Part shown: piece after piece, positions 1-7,986 of the stretch
How positions within the stretch are numbered: the stretch's first letter is position 1
Layout of the letters: every line of letters begins with the position of its first letter
From: Umezawaea tangerina
GTDB taxonomy: Bacteria; Actinomycetota; Actinomycetes; Mycobacteriales; Pseudonocardiaceae
DNA length: 64,000 bases
Direction: 5' to 3'
Assembly: GCF_003002815.1 (NCBI RefSeq)
Contig: NZ_PVTF01000001.1
Span: forward strand, 62,001 to 126,000
Program-made: the position numbers and the translations under genes
Notes under the pieces: model-generated
Databases searched by the model: none
Told to the model about the DNA's origin: nothing
Seen by the model: only the letters and a program-made list of their open reading frames with translations

Positions 1-74
1 TTCGTCGCGTGACCAGGCCTACGGCCGATGGCGATGCGCGGTTCAGACCAGTGACGGAAACCTGTGGAGGTCAA

Positions 75-989
75 CTATCGGTAGGCCGAGGCATCAACGC
101 TGGTGGGAGCGGTCCCAGTCGACACCACGTCGGTATTCCACCGACCCCAGTCCGGCTGGGTGCCGTCGAGGTCGGTGACCCCGTACTCGTGCATGAGCGA
201 CCACGACGACAGCGCCCGACCGGCGAACTTCGCGCGGTCCGGGTCCGCCGCCAGCGCGGCCACCCCTCGACCGAGGTAGTGCGGCGTCTCCGCCATCACG
301 TAGTGCGGCTCCTTGGCGATGGCGTCGCGCCAGTTCTCCTCGGTGACGCCGAAGTGCTCCAGCATCTGCTCGGAGCGCAGGAACCCCGGTGTCACCGCGA
401 CCGCCGTGCAGCCGTGCGGTTCCAGCTCCTTCGCCAGCGCGAACCCGAGCCGCCGGATGGCGACCTTCACGGAGTCGTAGGCCATCGACTCGGGGTAGTA
501 GGAGTCGGAGTCGCCGTCGGTCACCTCGACCACGAGGCCGCCCGGCCGCTTGATGACCAGCGGCACCAGCTTGTGCAGCGCCACGAAGTGGGCCTCCATG
601 CAGTTGCGCCACATCCCGAGCTGCCGGTCGAGGTCGGTCTCCCAGAACGGCTTGAACTCGACGTCCTGCTCGCCGCCCCACACGTCGTCCACGAGGACGT
701 CGAGCCTGCCGTCCACTTCGGACTCGATGCGGGCGCGGAACGCGTCCACGTCAGCCGGGACGGTGAAGTCGCAGCGCACCGCGATCCCCCGCCCGCCCGC
801 GGCCGTCACCAGCTCGGCGGTCTCCTCGATCGTCTCGGCGCGCCCCACCCGCGACCGGCTCTCCCGCGTCGAGCGGCCGCCGACGAACACCGTCGCCCCG
901 GCCGCGCCCAGCTCCACCGCGATCGCCCTGCCCGCTCCCCTCGTCGCACCGGTGACCGCGGCCACCTTGTCCCGCAACGGCTTGTCCAT
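75..989 (-). CDS. SDR family NAD(P)-dependent oxidoreductase
   Basis: Predicted cytosolic short-chain dehydrogenase of 304 aa; the substrate is unknown. The N-terminus carries the Rossmann motif TGATRGAG (TGxxxGxG) directly after the first beta strand, and the catalytic YxxxK appears as YDSVK. An upstream in-frame extension is possible, but ATG at 989 is chosen because it overlaps the stop codon of the upstream tetR gene (ATGA). This implies translational coupling and places the Rossmann fold at the usual distance from the N-terminus. The gene is co-transcribed with the TetR regulator, which probably controls it. The family is secure; the reaction is not. Confidence 0.88.
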   Translation of the reverse strand: MDKPLRDKVAAVTGATRGAGRAIAVELGAAGATVFVGGRSTRESRSRVGRAETIEETAELVTAAGGRGIAVRCDFTVPADVDAFRARIESEVDGRLDVLVDDVWGGEQDVEFKPFWETDLDRQLGMWRNCMEAHFVALHKLVPLVIKRPGGLVVEVTDGDSDSYYPESMAYDSVKVAIRRLGFALAKELEPHGCTAVAVTPGFLRSEQMLEHFGVTEENWRDAIAKEPHYVMAETPHYLGRGVAALAADPDRAKFAGRALSSWSLMHEYGVTDLDGTQPDWGRWNTDVVSTGTAPTSVDASAYR

Positions 990-1561
990 CAGACCTTCCT
1001 CCACATCCCCAACACCGAGTCCACGTCTTCGGCGACCCGGTCCGCGAACGCGCCGCGGGGCCGGATCGACCAGTCCATCGAAATGCCGTTGATCAGCCCG
1101 GCGAGCACCCGCGCGGCGAGCTCCGGGGCGGGTGCGCTGGGCAGCGCGGCGGCGCGCACGAGCACGCACAGCTCGTCCTCGACGGCCGCGAAGTGCTCGA
1201 CCAGCAGCGCGCGCAGGCTCGGGTCGACGAGGTCGACGCCGAGCTGGGCCAGGCTGTTCGCCGCGACCTCCGGGTCGGCCAGCTCGCCGAACAGCGTGAG
1301 GAGCGCGGCGCGGAGGCCGTCGACCGGGTCGTCGGTCGCCCCGGCCGCGTCGCGCATCCTCGTCACCGCGATCCGGGTGGTGACCCGGCTGACCTCTTGC
1401 AGGAGGCCGCTCTTGGAGCCGAACCGCTGGGCGATCGTGCCGACGGAGACACCCGCCTCGGCCGCCACCTCCGCGAGGGTGAACTCGGGGCCGCGACGGC
1501 CGATCACCAGCATGGTGGCGTCCAGGAGCCGCTCGTCGGTGATCGTCTTGGGCCTGGCCAC
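989..1561 (-). CDS. TetR family transcriptional regulator
   Basis: A 190-aa one-component repressor. The N-terminal helix-turn-helix is clear (LAEVAAEAGVSVGTIAQRFGSK, roughly residues 28-50), followed by an all-helical ligand-binding domain. It starts with GTG. The gene lies first in an operon with the SDR gene, with a 4-nt start/stop overlap, and is divergent from a HAD hydrolase. The short intergenic gap holds a strong palindrome that is the obvious candidate operator, so it probably represses itself and the SDR, and perhaps the HAD gene. The inducer is unknown. Confidence 0.9.
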   Translation of the reverse strand: MARPKTITDERLLDATMLVIGRRGPEFTLAEVAAEAGVSVGTIAQRFGSKSGLLQEVSRVTTRIAVTRMRDAAGATDDPVDGLRAALLTLFGELADPEVAANSLAQLGVDLVDPSLRALLVEHFAAVEDELCVLVRAAALPSAPAPELAARVLAGLINGISMDWSIRPRGAFADRVAEDVDSVLGMWRKV

Positions 1562-1565
1562 ACGG

Positions 1566-1587
1566 TTATTGAACCATGGTTCATTAA
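1566..1587. promoter_or_regulatory. Palindromic operator of the divergent tetR/HAD intergenic region
   Basis: The perfect 14-bp palindrome TGAACCATGGTTCA occupies 1570-1583. After one mismatched pair it is flanked by TTA on the left and TAA on the right, giving a 22-bp inverted repeat. It lies 4 nt from the tetR start and 3 nt from the HAD start, the usual place for a TetR autoregulatory operator. That the adjacent TetR binds it is an inference from position and symmetry. Confidence 0.75.
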
Positions 1588-1590
1588 TGG

Positions 1591-2418
1591 GTGCCAGTGA
1601 CTATTCTCGACGCGGTGACCACACCTGACTGGCGTCCGCGGCTCATCGCACTCGACATCGACGGAACGATCGCCCGGATGGGCGAGAACGAGATCGCGCC
1701 CGCGGTCCGGGCGGCGATCGGGCGGGCGGTGGGACACGGGACGCACGTGGTGCTGTCCACCGGGCGGTCGCTCATGGGGACCCGGACGATCCTGGACTCA
1801 CTGGGGCTGGAGAACGCCACCGCGCTGTGTTCGAACGGGGCGGTGTGGTGGGACACGACGTCCGCGTCTGTGGTGAAGTGCACGGCGTTCGACGTGGGAG
1901 TGGTGATGGACCGGCTGCTGGGGCTGCTGCCGGGAGCGGTGTACGGCGCCGAGGTGACCGGGGTCGGGAACCTGATGTACGGCCGTTTTCCGGAGGGGAA
2001 CCTGTGGGGGGAGCTGCGGGAGGTCGGCCTGGAGGAGTTCGTCGCGGAGCCGACGCCGCGGCTGGTGGTGCGGTGGCTGGACCACACGCCGGAGGAGATG
2101 GCGTTCCGGCTGATGGACGTGGAACTGCCGGGGGCGGACTGGACGGTGGATCACACGATCGCGTGGTTGACGGCCGGGCCGGTGGGGGTGACGAAGGGGG
2201 CCGAGCTGGAGGAGCTGCGGGTTCGATTGGGGGTGGAGGCGTCGGAGACGTTGGCGATCGGGGACGGGCACAACGACGTGGAGATGCTGCGGTGGGCGGC
2301 GCACGGGGTGGCGATGGGGCAGGCGCCCGCGACTGTGAGGGAGGCGGCGGATGAGGTGGTGGGGAGTGTGTTCGAGGATGGGGCGGCGGGGGTTTTGGAT
2401 CGGTTTTTTCCGGGGTGA
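1591..2418 (+). CDS. Cof-type HAD-IIB hydrolase (sugar/small-molecule phosphatase)
   Basis: A 275-aa cytosolic HAD-superfamily phosphatase. Motif I is LDIDGT near residue 18, motif II is the STGR segment, and the C-terminal motifs III/IV are GVTKG and GDGHNDVEML, typical of the Cof/IIB subgroup with its C2 cap. The GTG start at 1591 follows the TetR-type palindrome almost directly, so the gene may share that regulation. The substrate is probably a phosphorylated sugar or cofactor intermediate, which is a family-level guess. Confidence 0.88.
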   Translation: MPVTILDAVTTPDWRPRLIALDIDGTIARMGENEIAPAVRAAIGRAVGHGTHVVLSTGRSLMGTRTILDSLGLENATALCSNGAVWWDTTSASVVKCTAFDVGVVMDRLLGLLPGAVYGAEVTGVGNLMYGRFPEGNLWGELREVGLEEFVAEPTPRLVVRWLDHTPEEMAFRLMDVELPGADWTVDHTIAWLTAGPVGVTKGAELEELRVRLGVEASETLAIGDGHNDVEMLRWAAHGVAMGQAPATVREAADEVVGSVFEDGAAGVLDRFFPG

Positions 2419-2459
2419 GGGGGTGGGGGTGGGGGGGTCACCCCGGCTCGCCGAGTGTT

Positions 2460-2520
2460 CTATGCCCACCACCGCTTGTCAAGACGATAGGGCTGTCTTG
2501 ACAAGCGGTGGTGGGCATAG
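2460..2520. terminator. 26-bp perfect inverted repeat between convergent genes
   Basis: Two 26-nt arms (2460-2485 and 2495-2520) are exact reverse complements separated by the 9-nt loop GATAGGGCT. The element stands between the HAD gene (+) and the PPOX gene (-), so a bidirectional terminator is the simplest reading. There is no T tract, and the arm length is greater than most actinobacterial terminators, so a mobile palindromic repeat is an alternative. Confidence 0.6.
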
Positions 2521-2588
2521 AGGGGCTTTCTCGTCGGGGTGGGTGGGGGAGGTGTGGGTGGGGAGGGCATCAGGCTGCGCCTGACAGG

Positions 2589-2741
2589 GCATCCTCGCTG
2601 CGCGTCGGACAGAGCATCCTTGCTGCGCGGCGGACAAGGCCCCAGGCGCTCCGCGCCGGATGCGCGCTGGCGGGCTTCGCCCGGTGGGGTGTTGTGCTCG
2701 GCTGCGCCATCGGGGGGAAGGCATCCTCGCTGCGCGTCGGA
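2589..2741 (+). repeat. Short direct repeats (21 bp, three copies) in an intergenic region
   Basis: A 21-nt unit beginning GCATCCTCGCTGCGCG is present at 2589-2609 and identically at 2721-2741, with a two-mismatch copy at 2614-2634. The stretch 2419-2766 has no credible gene, is strongly G-biased on the plus strand, and otherwise holds only the long palindrome at 2460-2520. Confidence 0.7.
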
Positions 2742-2766
2742 TGGGGTGGTAGGGGTGGGGGTGGGG

Positions 2767-3201
2767 TTAGTCGGTTACGTCGAGTTTGGCTACGACCTTG
2801 ATGTCGCGGACTCGGACTACGACCTCGTCGGGGACGCCGTTGCGTTCGGCGAATTCGTCGGCGCGGTGGTCGCCCATGTAGCGGGCGGCGATGCGGCCGG
2901 TCCAGTACTTGACCTGGTCGCGGTTGTCGTCGATTTGGGCGGTGCCGCTGATGGTGGCGAAGGAGAACGGGGGGAGTTCGTCGTCGAAGCAGATGGAGAC
3001 GCGGCCGTCGCGGGCGATGGCCTTGCCCTTGATGGACCGGGTGTTGGTGGTGAAGACCAGGGTGCCGCCGTCCAGGTCGACCCACACGGGGGAGACGTGG
3101 GGGGAGCCGTCCTTGCGGACGATGGCGAGCTTGCCGGTCTTGGCTGGTGCCGCGGAGATGAACTCGCGCCACCAGCCCTCAGGAGCGTCGGTGTAACCCA
3201 T
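2767..3201 (-). CDS. PPOX-class F420/FMN-dependent oxidoreductase
   Basis: A 144-aa split-barrel flavin/deazaflavin protein of the pyridoxamine 5'-phosphate oxidase-like family. The pattern of a short first beta strand (KLAIVRKDG), SPVWVDLDGG, TNTRSIKGKAIARDGR and a C-terminal region with RYMGDH is typical of actinobacterial PPOX-class F420-dependent enzymes. These reduce or oxidise small substrates, and the substrate here is unknown. It stands alone, convergent with the HAD gene. ATG at 3201 fits the family length. Confidence 0.85.
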   Translation of the reverse strand: MGYTDAPEGWWREFISAAPAKTGKLAIVRKDGSPHVSPVWVDLDGGTLVFTTNTRSIKGKAIARDGRVSICFDDELPPFSFATISGTAQIDDNRDQVKYWTGRIAARYMGDHRADEFAERNGVPDEVVVRVRDIKVVAKLDVTD

Positions 3202-3420
3202 GACCGAACACCGTAGAGGCCTCCGTCCCTGAGAAAAATCGGCAAAGGCCTAGGGGGCGACTCAGGGTCACCACTGATTGCTACGACCGAGGTATCGAGG
3301 ACAGTAAGACTGAAGTCGCACCGAACAATCAACTACAGACCGATGTGTCCGACCCCTGCGGAGCGGCAGGCTGTGATCCATCAACCAGGGGAAGCGGCAG
3401 GCGCCGCCAGGGGAGAGATC

Positions 3421-4332
3421 ATGATCGAGGCGATCGGCCTCACCAAGCGGTACGGGAACACGGTGGCGGTGGACGACCTGTCGTTCACCGTGGCTCCCGG
3501 CAGGGTGACGGGGTTCCTCGGGCCCAACGGCGCGGGCAAGTCCACGACCATGCGGATGATCCTGGGGCTCGACCGGCCGACGAGCGGCAAGGCGCTCATC
3601 GACGGGAAGCCCTACGCGCAGCTGGACCGTCCACTGCGGACGGTCGGGGCGCTGCTCGACGCGAAGTGGGTGCACCCCAACCGCTCGGCGCGGGCGCACC
3701 TGCAGTGGCTGGCGAAGTCCAACGGGCTGCCCGCGCGTCGGGTCGAAGAGGTGTTGGAGATGGTGGGGCTCACGGCGGTCGCGAAGCGGCGGGCCGGGGG
3801 CTACTCGTTGGGCATGGCGCAGCGGTTGGGCATCGCGGGGGCGTTGCTGGGGGACCCGCAGGTGCTGCTGTTCGACGAGCCGGTGAACGGGTTGGACCCG
3901 GAGGGCATCCTCTGGATCCGGCAGTTCATGCAGGGCCTGGCGGCGGAGGGGCGCACCGTGCTGGTGTCGAGCCACCTGCTGTCGGAGATGGCGCTGACCG
4001 CGCAGGACCTGGTGGTCATCGGCAAGGGCAAGATCATTTCGCAGAGCAGCACGACGGAGTTCATCGAGCGGGCGACGGAGAACAGCGTCCTGGTGCGCAG
4101 CCCGCAGGCGAGCAAGCTCGGACCGCTCCTGGTCGACAAGGGGTACACGGTCCGCACCGACGACGACGGCTCGCTGTCGGTCACCGGGGCGACCAGCGAC
4201 CAGGTCGGCGACATCGCGGGCGCCAACGCCGTGGTGCTGCACGAGCTGAGCCCGCAGCGCGGATCGCTGGAGCAGGCGTTCATGCAGCTGACCGGCGACT
4301 CCGTCGAGTACCACGCCGAGATCGGGAAGTGA
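3421..4332 (+). CDS. ABC transporter ATP-binding protein (ABC-2 exporter, copy 1)
   Basis: A 303-aa nucleotide-binding subunit of an exporter-type ABC system. It shows Walker A GPNGAGKS (about residues 38-45), the signature region YSLGMAQRLGIAG, Walker B VLLFDEP and the downstream switch His in SSHLLSE. The C-terminal 80 residues are the accessory domain typical of this drug/lantibiotic-exporter-like group. ATG at 3421 matches the paralogue at 6095 residue for residue; a purine-rich GGGGAGAG precedes it. Four nt separate it from its permease gene. The substrate is unknown. Confidence 0.93.
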   Translation: MIEAIGLTKRYGNTVAVDDLSFTVAPGRVTGFLGPNGAGKSTTMRMILGLDRPTSGKALIDGKPYAQLDRPLRTVGALLDAKWVHPNRSARAHLQWLAKSNGLPARRVEEVLEMVGLTAVAKRRAGGYSLGMAQRLGIAGALLGDPQVLLFDEPVNGLDPEGILWIRQFMQGLAAEGRTVLVSSHLLSEMALTAQDLVVIGKGKIISQSSTTEFIERATENSVLVRSPQASKLGPLLVDKGYTVRTDDDGSLSVTGATSDQVGDIAGANAVVLHELSPQRGSLEQAFMQLTGDSVEYHAEIGK

Positions 4333-4336
4333 ATCG

Positions 4337-5098
4337 ATGACTCTGCTCGCAGTCGAACGCATCAAGCTGTTCAGCACGCGCTCGCCGTGGTGGTGCATGG
4401 CGCTGGCCATCGCGCTCACCGTCGGCATGGCCTCGTTGATCGCGGCCAACACGGGTGACCAGTTCCCGCTCAACGTGGCGGTCACCCAGAGCTTCACCGA
4501 CTTCGGGATGGTCGTGATCATGGTGATGGCCGCCTTGGCCGCCACCACCGAGTACCGGTTCGGCACGATCCGGGCCACGTTCCTCGCGGTGCCGAGCCGC
4601 ACCGGGGCGCTGGTCGCGAAGGCCACCGTCGTGGCGCTGCTCGCCGGCGTCGTGGGCGAGGTCGTCGCCTTCGGGTCGTGGGGGATCAGCAAGCTGATCA
4701 AGCCGAACGTCGACCTGGCGATCAACTCCACCGCGGAGTGGCGCAACGTCGCGGGCACCGGCCTGGTGTTCATGATCGCCGCGCTCCTCGCGGTGGCGGT
4801 GGGCATCCTGATCAGGCAGACCGCGGGGGCGGTCGCGATCCTGCTCGTCTACACGATGCTGGTGGAGAACCTGATCGGGCTCATCCCGACGCTCGGCCAG
4901 AAGATCCAGCGCTGGCTGCCGTTCATGCACGCGAACAACTTCCGGACCGCGGACGGCGCACCGGTCACCGACGGACCGGGCGCCGGATCGCAACTGGACT
5001 TCCCGTTCGGCCCATGGGGATCGCTGGCCTACTTCGCGGCCATCGGTGTCGGTCTGCTGGTCGTGGCGCTGGTCGTCGCGAAGCGGCGGGACGCGTAA
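4337..5098 (+). CDS. ABC-2 type permease (copy 1)
   Basis: A 253-aa integral membrane protein with about six hydrophobic segments. It begins with a short cytosolic amphipathic stretch (LLAVERIKLFSTRSPWW) and ends in a hydrophobic segment followed by KRRDA. It is the membrane partner of the ATPase encoded 4 nt upstream. It is strongly similar to the permease at 5303-6055 over its whole length, so the two arose by tandem duplication. The exported substrate is unknown. Confidence 0.9.
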   Translation: MTLLAVERIKLFSTRSPWWCMALAIALTVGMASLIAANTGDQFPLNVAVTQSFTDFGMVVIMVMAALAATTEYRFGTIRATFLAVPSRTGALVAKATVVALLAGVVGEVVAFGSWGISKLIKPNVDLAINSTAEWRNVAGTGLVFMIAALLAVAVGILIRQTAGAVAILLVYTMLVENLIGLIPTLGQKIQRWLPFMHANNFRTADGAPVTDGPGAGSQLDFPFGPWGSLAYFAAIGVGLLVVALVVAKRRDA

Positions 5099-5169
5099 AG
5101 GGGACGCGTAGGGATGAACGGATCCGACCGCACGGGCGCATCGGGGTCGCTCGCGGTCGGAACGGGGGA

Positions 5170-5214
5170 GAAGGAGCTCGGATCACCTCTCGGGGTGGTG
5201 GTCCGGGCTCCTTC
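5170..5214 (+). terminator. Hairpin between the two ABC operons
   Basis: 13-nt arms (5170-5182 and 5202-5214) pair with a single mismatch. A second CACC/GGTG pairing lies inside the loop. The hairpin sits about 70 nt after the first permease stop and 88 nt before the second permease start. It probably ends or attenuates the first operon; no clear T run follows. Confidence 0.55.
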
Positions 5215-5302
5215 AACGTTCTCGGATCGCGAAGATCACCGGAATGCGCGACGGTTGTCCGGAACACCGCGGCAGTCGCCCCAAGGACCGGGAAGTGAAC
5301 CA

Positions 5303-6055
5303 GTGACCCTGCTCGCCGTCGAACGCATCAAGCTCTTCAGCACGCGCTCGCCCTGGTGGTGCATGGCGCTGGCCATGGTGATCACCATCGGCATGGCCGC
5401 GCTGATCTCGGCCAACACCGACGACCGGTTCCCGCTGACCGTGTCGGTGTCGCAGGGGTTCAGCAACTTCGGGATGGTCGTGATCATGGTGATGGCCGCG
5501 CTGGCCGTCACGACGGAGTACAGGTTCGGCACGATCCGGGCCACCTTCCTCGCCGTGCCCGGCCGCGTGCAGGCGCTGCTGGCCAAGACCGCCGTCGTGG
5601 CGCTGCTCGCGGGCGTTGTCGGCGAGGCCGTGGCGTTCGGCTCCTGGGGCATCGGCACGCTGATCAAGCCCGACGCCGACATGGCGATCAACTCCTCGGC
5701 GGAGTGGCGCAACGTGGCGGGCACCGGCCTGGTGTTCGCGCTCGCCGCCGTGCTGGCCGTCGCGGTGGGCGTCCTGGTGCGCCAGACAGCAGGCGCCGTG
5801 GCGATCCTGCTGGTCTACACGATGCTGGTGGAGAGCCTGATCGGGCTCATCCCCACGCTCGGCCAGAAGATCCAGCGCTGGCTGCCGTTCCAGAACTCGA
5901 CCAACTTCCAGACGGCGGGCAACGAGTCGTTCATGAACGAGACCGGCGGCCTGGACTACCCGTTCGGGCCCTGGGGGTCGCTGGTCTACTTCGCCGCCAT
6001 CTGCGTCGGCCTGCTCGTCGTGGCGCTCGTGGTGGCCAAGCGGCGGGACGCCTAG
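5303..6055 (+). CDS. ABC-2 type permease (copy 2)
   Basis: A 250-aa paralogue of the permease at 4337-5098. It has the same N-terminal amphipathic region, six predicted membrane segments and the KRRDA C-terminus. GTG at 5303 is preferred over an in-frame ATG farther upstream (5114), because the resulting protein aligns end to end with copy 1 and GGAAG lies 7 nt before it. The upstream extension would translate the intergenic hairpin. It is followed by its own ATPase gene, so in this copy the gene order is reversed. Confidence 0.88.
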   Translation: MTLLAVERIKLFSTRSPWWCMALAMVITIGMAALISANTDDRFPLTVSVSQGFSNFGMVVIMVMAALAVTTEYRFGTIRATFLAVPGRVQALLAKTAVVALLAGVVGEAVAFGSWGIGTLIKPDADMAINSSAEWRNVAGTGLVFALAAVLAVAVGVLVRQTAGAVAILLVYTMLVESLIGLIPTLGQKIQRWLPFQNSTNFQTAGNESFMNETGGLDYPFGPWGSLVYFAAICVGLLVVALVVAKRRDA

Positions 6056-6094
6056 CTCGTTCGTTCACGCACAACGGACCCGATCGGAGCGGTC

Positions 6095-6997
6095 ATGATC
6101 GAAGCTGCGGGACTCACCAAGCACTACGGCACCACGGTCGCCGTCGACGACCTGTCGTTCACCGTCGAGGCGGGCCGCGTGACCGGCTTCCTCGGCCCGA
6201 ACGGCGCCGGCAAGTCGACCACCATGCGGATGATCCTGGGGCTGGACACCCCCAACAAGGGCCGCGCGCTCATCGACGGCAAGCCCTACGTGGAGCTCAA
6301 GCGCCCGCTCGGCACGGTCGGCGCGCTGCTCGACGCGAAGTGGGTGCACCCCAACCGCTCGGCCCGCTCGCACCTGCGCTGGCTCGCCAAGTCCAACCAC
6401 ATCTCCTACCAGCGCGTCGACGAGGTGCTGGAGATGGTCGGCCTCACCGCCGTCGCCCACCGCAACGCAGGCGGCTTCTCGCTCGGCATGGCGCAGCGGC
6501 TCGGCATCGCGGGCGCGCTGCTGGGCGACCCCTCGGTCCTGCTGTTCGACGAGCCCGTCAACGGCCTCGACCCCGAGGGCATCGTCTGGATCCGCCAGTT
6601 CATGCACCGCCTCGCGGGCGAGGGCCGGACCGTGCTGGTGTCGAGCCACCTGCTCTCGGAGATGGCGCAGACCGCGCAGGACCTGATCGTCATCGGCAGG
6701 GGCAAGCTGATCGCCCAGACCAGCACCGACCAGTTCATCAAGGACGCCACCGAGGACAGCGTCCGGGTCCGGTCGCCGCACGCCGACAAGCTCCGCGAGC
6801 TGCTCGACGGCTCCGCCGCGGTCACCGACGACGCCGTCGACGGCGCCCTCGTCGTGCACGGCATGGACCCCGCGTCGATCGGTGAGCTGGCCGCCGCGAA
6901 CGGCGTCGTGCTGCACGAGCTGAGCCCGACGCGCGGCTCGCTGGAGGAGGCGTTCATGCAGCTGACCAAGGAGTCGGTGGAGTACCACGGAGCGTGA
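6095..6997 (+). CDS. ABC transporter ATP-binding protein (ABC-2 exporter, copy 2)
   Basis: A 300-aa paralogue of the ATPase at 3421-4332, with Walker A GPNGAGKS, signature FSLGMAQRLGIAG, Walker B VLLFDEP and the SSHLLSEM switch. The ATG is preceded by GGAGCGGTC. It lies 39 nt after permease copy 2. The most variable part between the copies is the last 80 residues, which suggests that regulation or partner choice has diverged rather than catalysis. Confidence 0.93.
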   Translation: MIEAAGLTKHYGTTVAVDDLSFTVEAGRVTGFLGPNGAGKSTTMRMILGLDTPNKGRALIDGKPYVELKRPLGTVGALLDAKWVHPNRSARSHLRWLAKSNHISYQRVDEVLEMVGLTAVAHRNAGGFSLGMAQRLGIAGALLGDPSVLLFDEPVNGLDPEGIVWIRQFMHRLAGEGRTVLVSSHLLSEMAQTAQDLIVIGRGKLIAQTSTDQFIKDATEDSVRVRSPHADKLRELLDGSAAVTDDAVDGALVVHGMDPASIGELAAANGVVLHELSPTRGSLEEAFMQLTKESVEYHGA

Positions 6998-7368
6998 GCA
7001 CCCCTCACCCGAACGCGCGCTCACGACCGGCGGATTACGTCCGACCGCACGGCTCCACGACGTTCCGGGCGACCCCTGGAAAACCGCGTTCTCGCACTTC
7101 AAACCTGAAAGTGGTGCCTTTCACACAGTGGGTCTCACCACGAATAATCGATGTCCGACATGTTTCAAGAAGGACACCGGACAGGTCAGGCGTAAGACAT
7201 CCGTTAATAGCACGTGAACTCCGGCACAGCTCCATGACAACGGCCTCCGCACAGGCTCAGATGGAGGTACGGATCGCACGCAGGCCCTGGCACAGCGCGG
7301 TGCTCACCAGGTGTGGCCGCGTCCGCGATCGGATATCCCCCGTCTAGGAACTCCGCGGAGGTGAACCC
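6998..7368. other. Intergenic region, 371 bp
   Basis: No convincing gene is present. The middle (about 7095-7215) is richer in AT than its surroundings, contains a small GAAAG/CTTTC inverted repeat and several possible -10-like hexamers, and is the likely promoter region for the gene at 7369. A 37-codon reading frame at 7234-7347 lacks a ribosome binding site and was not accepted. Confidence 0.5.
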
Positions 7369-7950
7369 GTGACGGTGCTTGACCCCAACCCGGTAGCCGG
7401 ATCCCCGGTTGCCAAGAACGCCCGACCCCGCGCACACGGTGTGCGGGTCGAGCCGATGGTCGGTCTCGAATGGTCGCACGCCATCGAGTCCACGAACACG
7501 GTTGACCTCGCGTTGAGCCCCGCCGACCACCGGCGCTCGTGGATCCACCGCGCGGACGAGGAACAGGTGCTGTCGCTGTTCCGCGCCGTGCACACCGTCA
7601 CGCAGAACCCGCCTTCCCCGTGGTGGCTCAGAGCGCTGCACCGGGGCAAGCTGCCCTCCCGCGCCGCGGGCTTCGCGGTCGAGGACGAGGTGACCGCGCT
7701 GCTGATCTCCCGACCCGGCTGGGTCTACGTGCCCTGGGCGTCGGAGGGGGAGGTCGGCTACTGGGAGTTCGTGCCGTCGGAGAGCGGCGTGTACGGCCCC
7801 TCCGAGCCGACGACGGTCCAGTTCACCGACCTGCACCCCGGCTGGGTCGACCTGCTCCCCGTGCACCGGGGGCCGGGCCTCCAGCAGCCGATCGCGTTCA
7901 CCGCGGCCGACCTGCGCGAGCAGATCGAGGACCTGGAGAACATCGCCTGA
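7369..7950 (+). CDS. Hypothetical protein (193 aa)
   Basis: Not recognised. The protein is soluble, with no signal peptide or membrane segment. It has an arginine- and tryptophan-containing N-terminal half (RRSWIH, PWWLRALHRG) and a beta-rich middle with repeated aromatic residues (RPGWVYVPWA, VGYWEFVPSESGVYGPSE). It ends in an acidic helix. GTG at 7369 follows GCGGAGGTGAACCC, a good ribosome binding site. It lies 36 nt before trmB, but trmB seems to have its own promoter. Confidence 0.75.
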   Translation: MTVLDPNPVAGSPVAKNARPRAHGVRVEPMVGLEWSHAIESTNTVDLALSPADHRRSWIHRADEEQVLSLFRAVHTVTQNPPSPWWLRALHRGKLPSRAAGFAVEDEVTALLISRPGWVYVPWASEGEVGYWEFVPSESGVYGPSEPTTVQFTDLHPGWVDLLPVHRGPGLQQPIAFTAADLREQIEDLENIA

Positions 7951-7972
7951 CGTGTGCTTCGGCGGGGCTTTG

Positions 7973-7978
7973 TAGGCT
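7973..7978 (+). promoter_or_regulatory. -10 element of a leaderless trmB promoter
   Basis: TAGGCT ends 8 nt before the GTG at 7987, the spacing expected if transcription starts at the first base of the start codon. No Shine-Dalgarno sequence is present, which supports this start. Confidence 0.5.
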
Positions 7979-7986
7979 GTGCGGTC

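Noticed and set aside
2589-2741. Possible CRISPR array
   Set aside because: Only three short copies with unequal spacing (25 and 107 bp) and no cas genes.
7234-7347. A 37-codon frame upstream of the unknown gene at 7369, considered as a regulatory leader peptide
   Set aside because: No ribosome binding site, no run of regulatory codons and no following attenuator hairpin.
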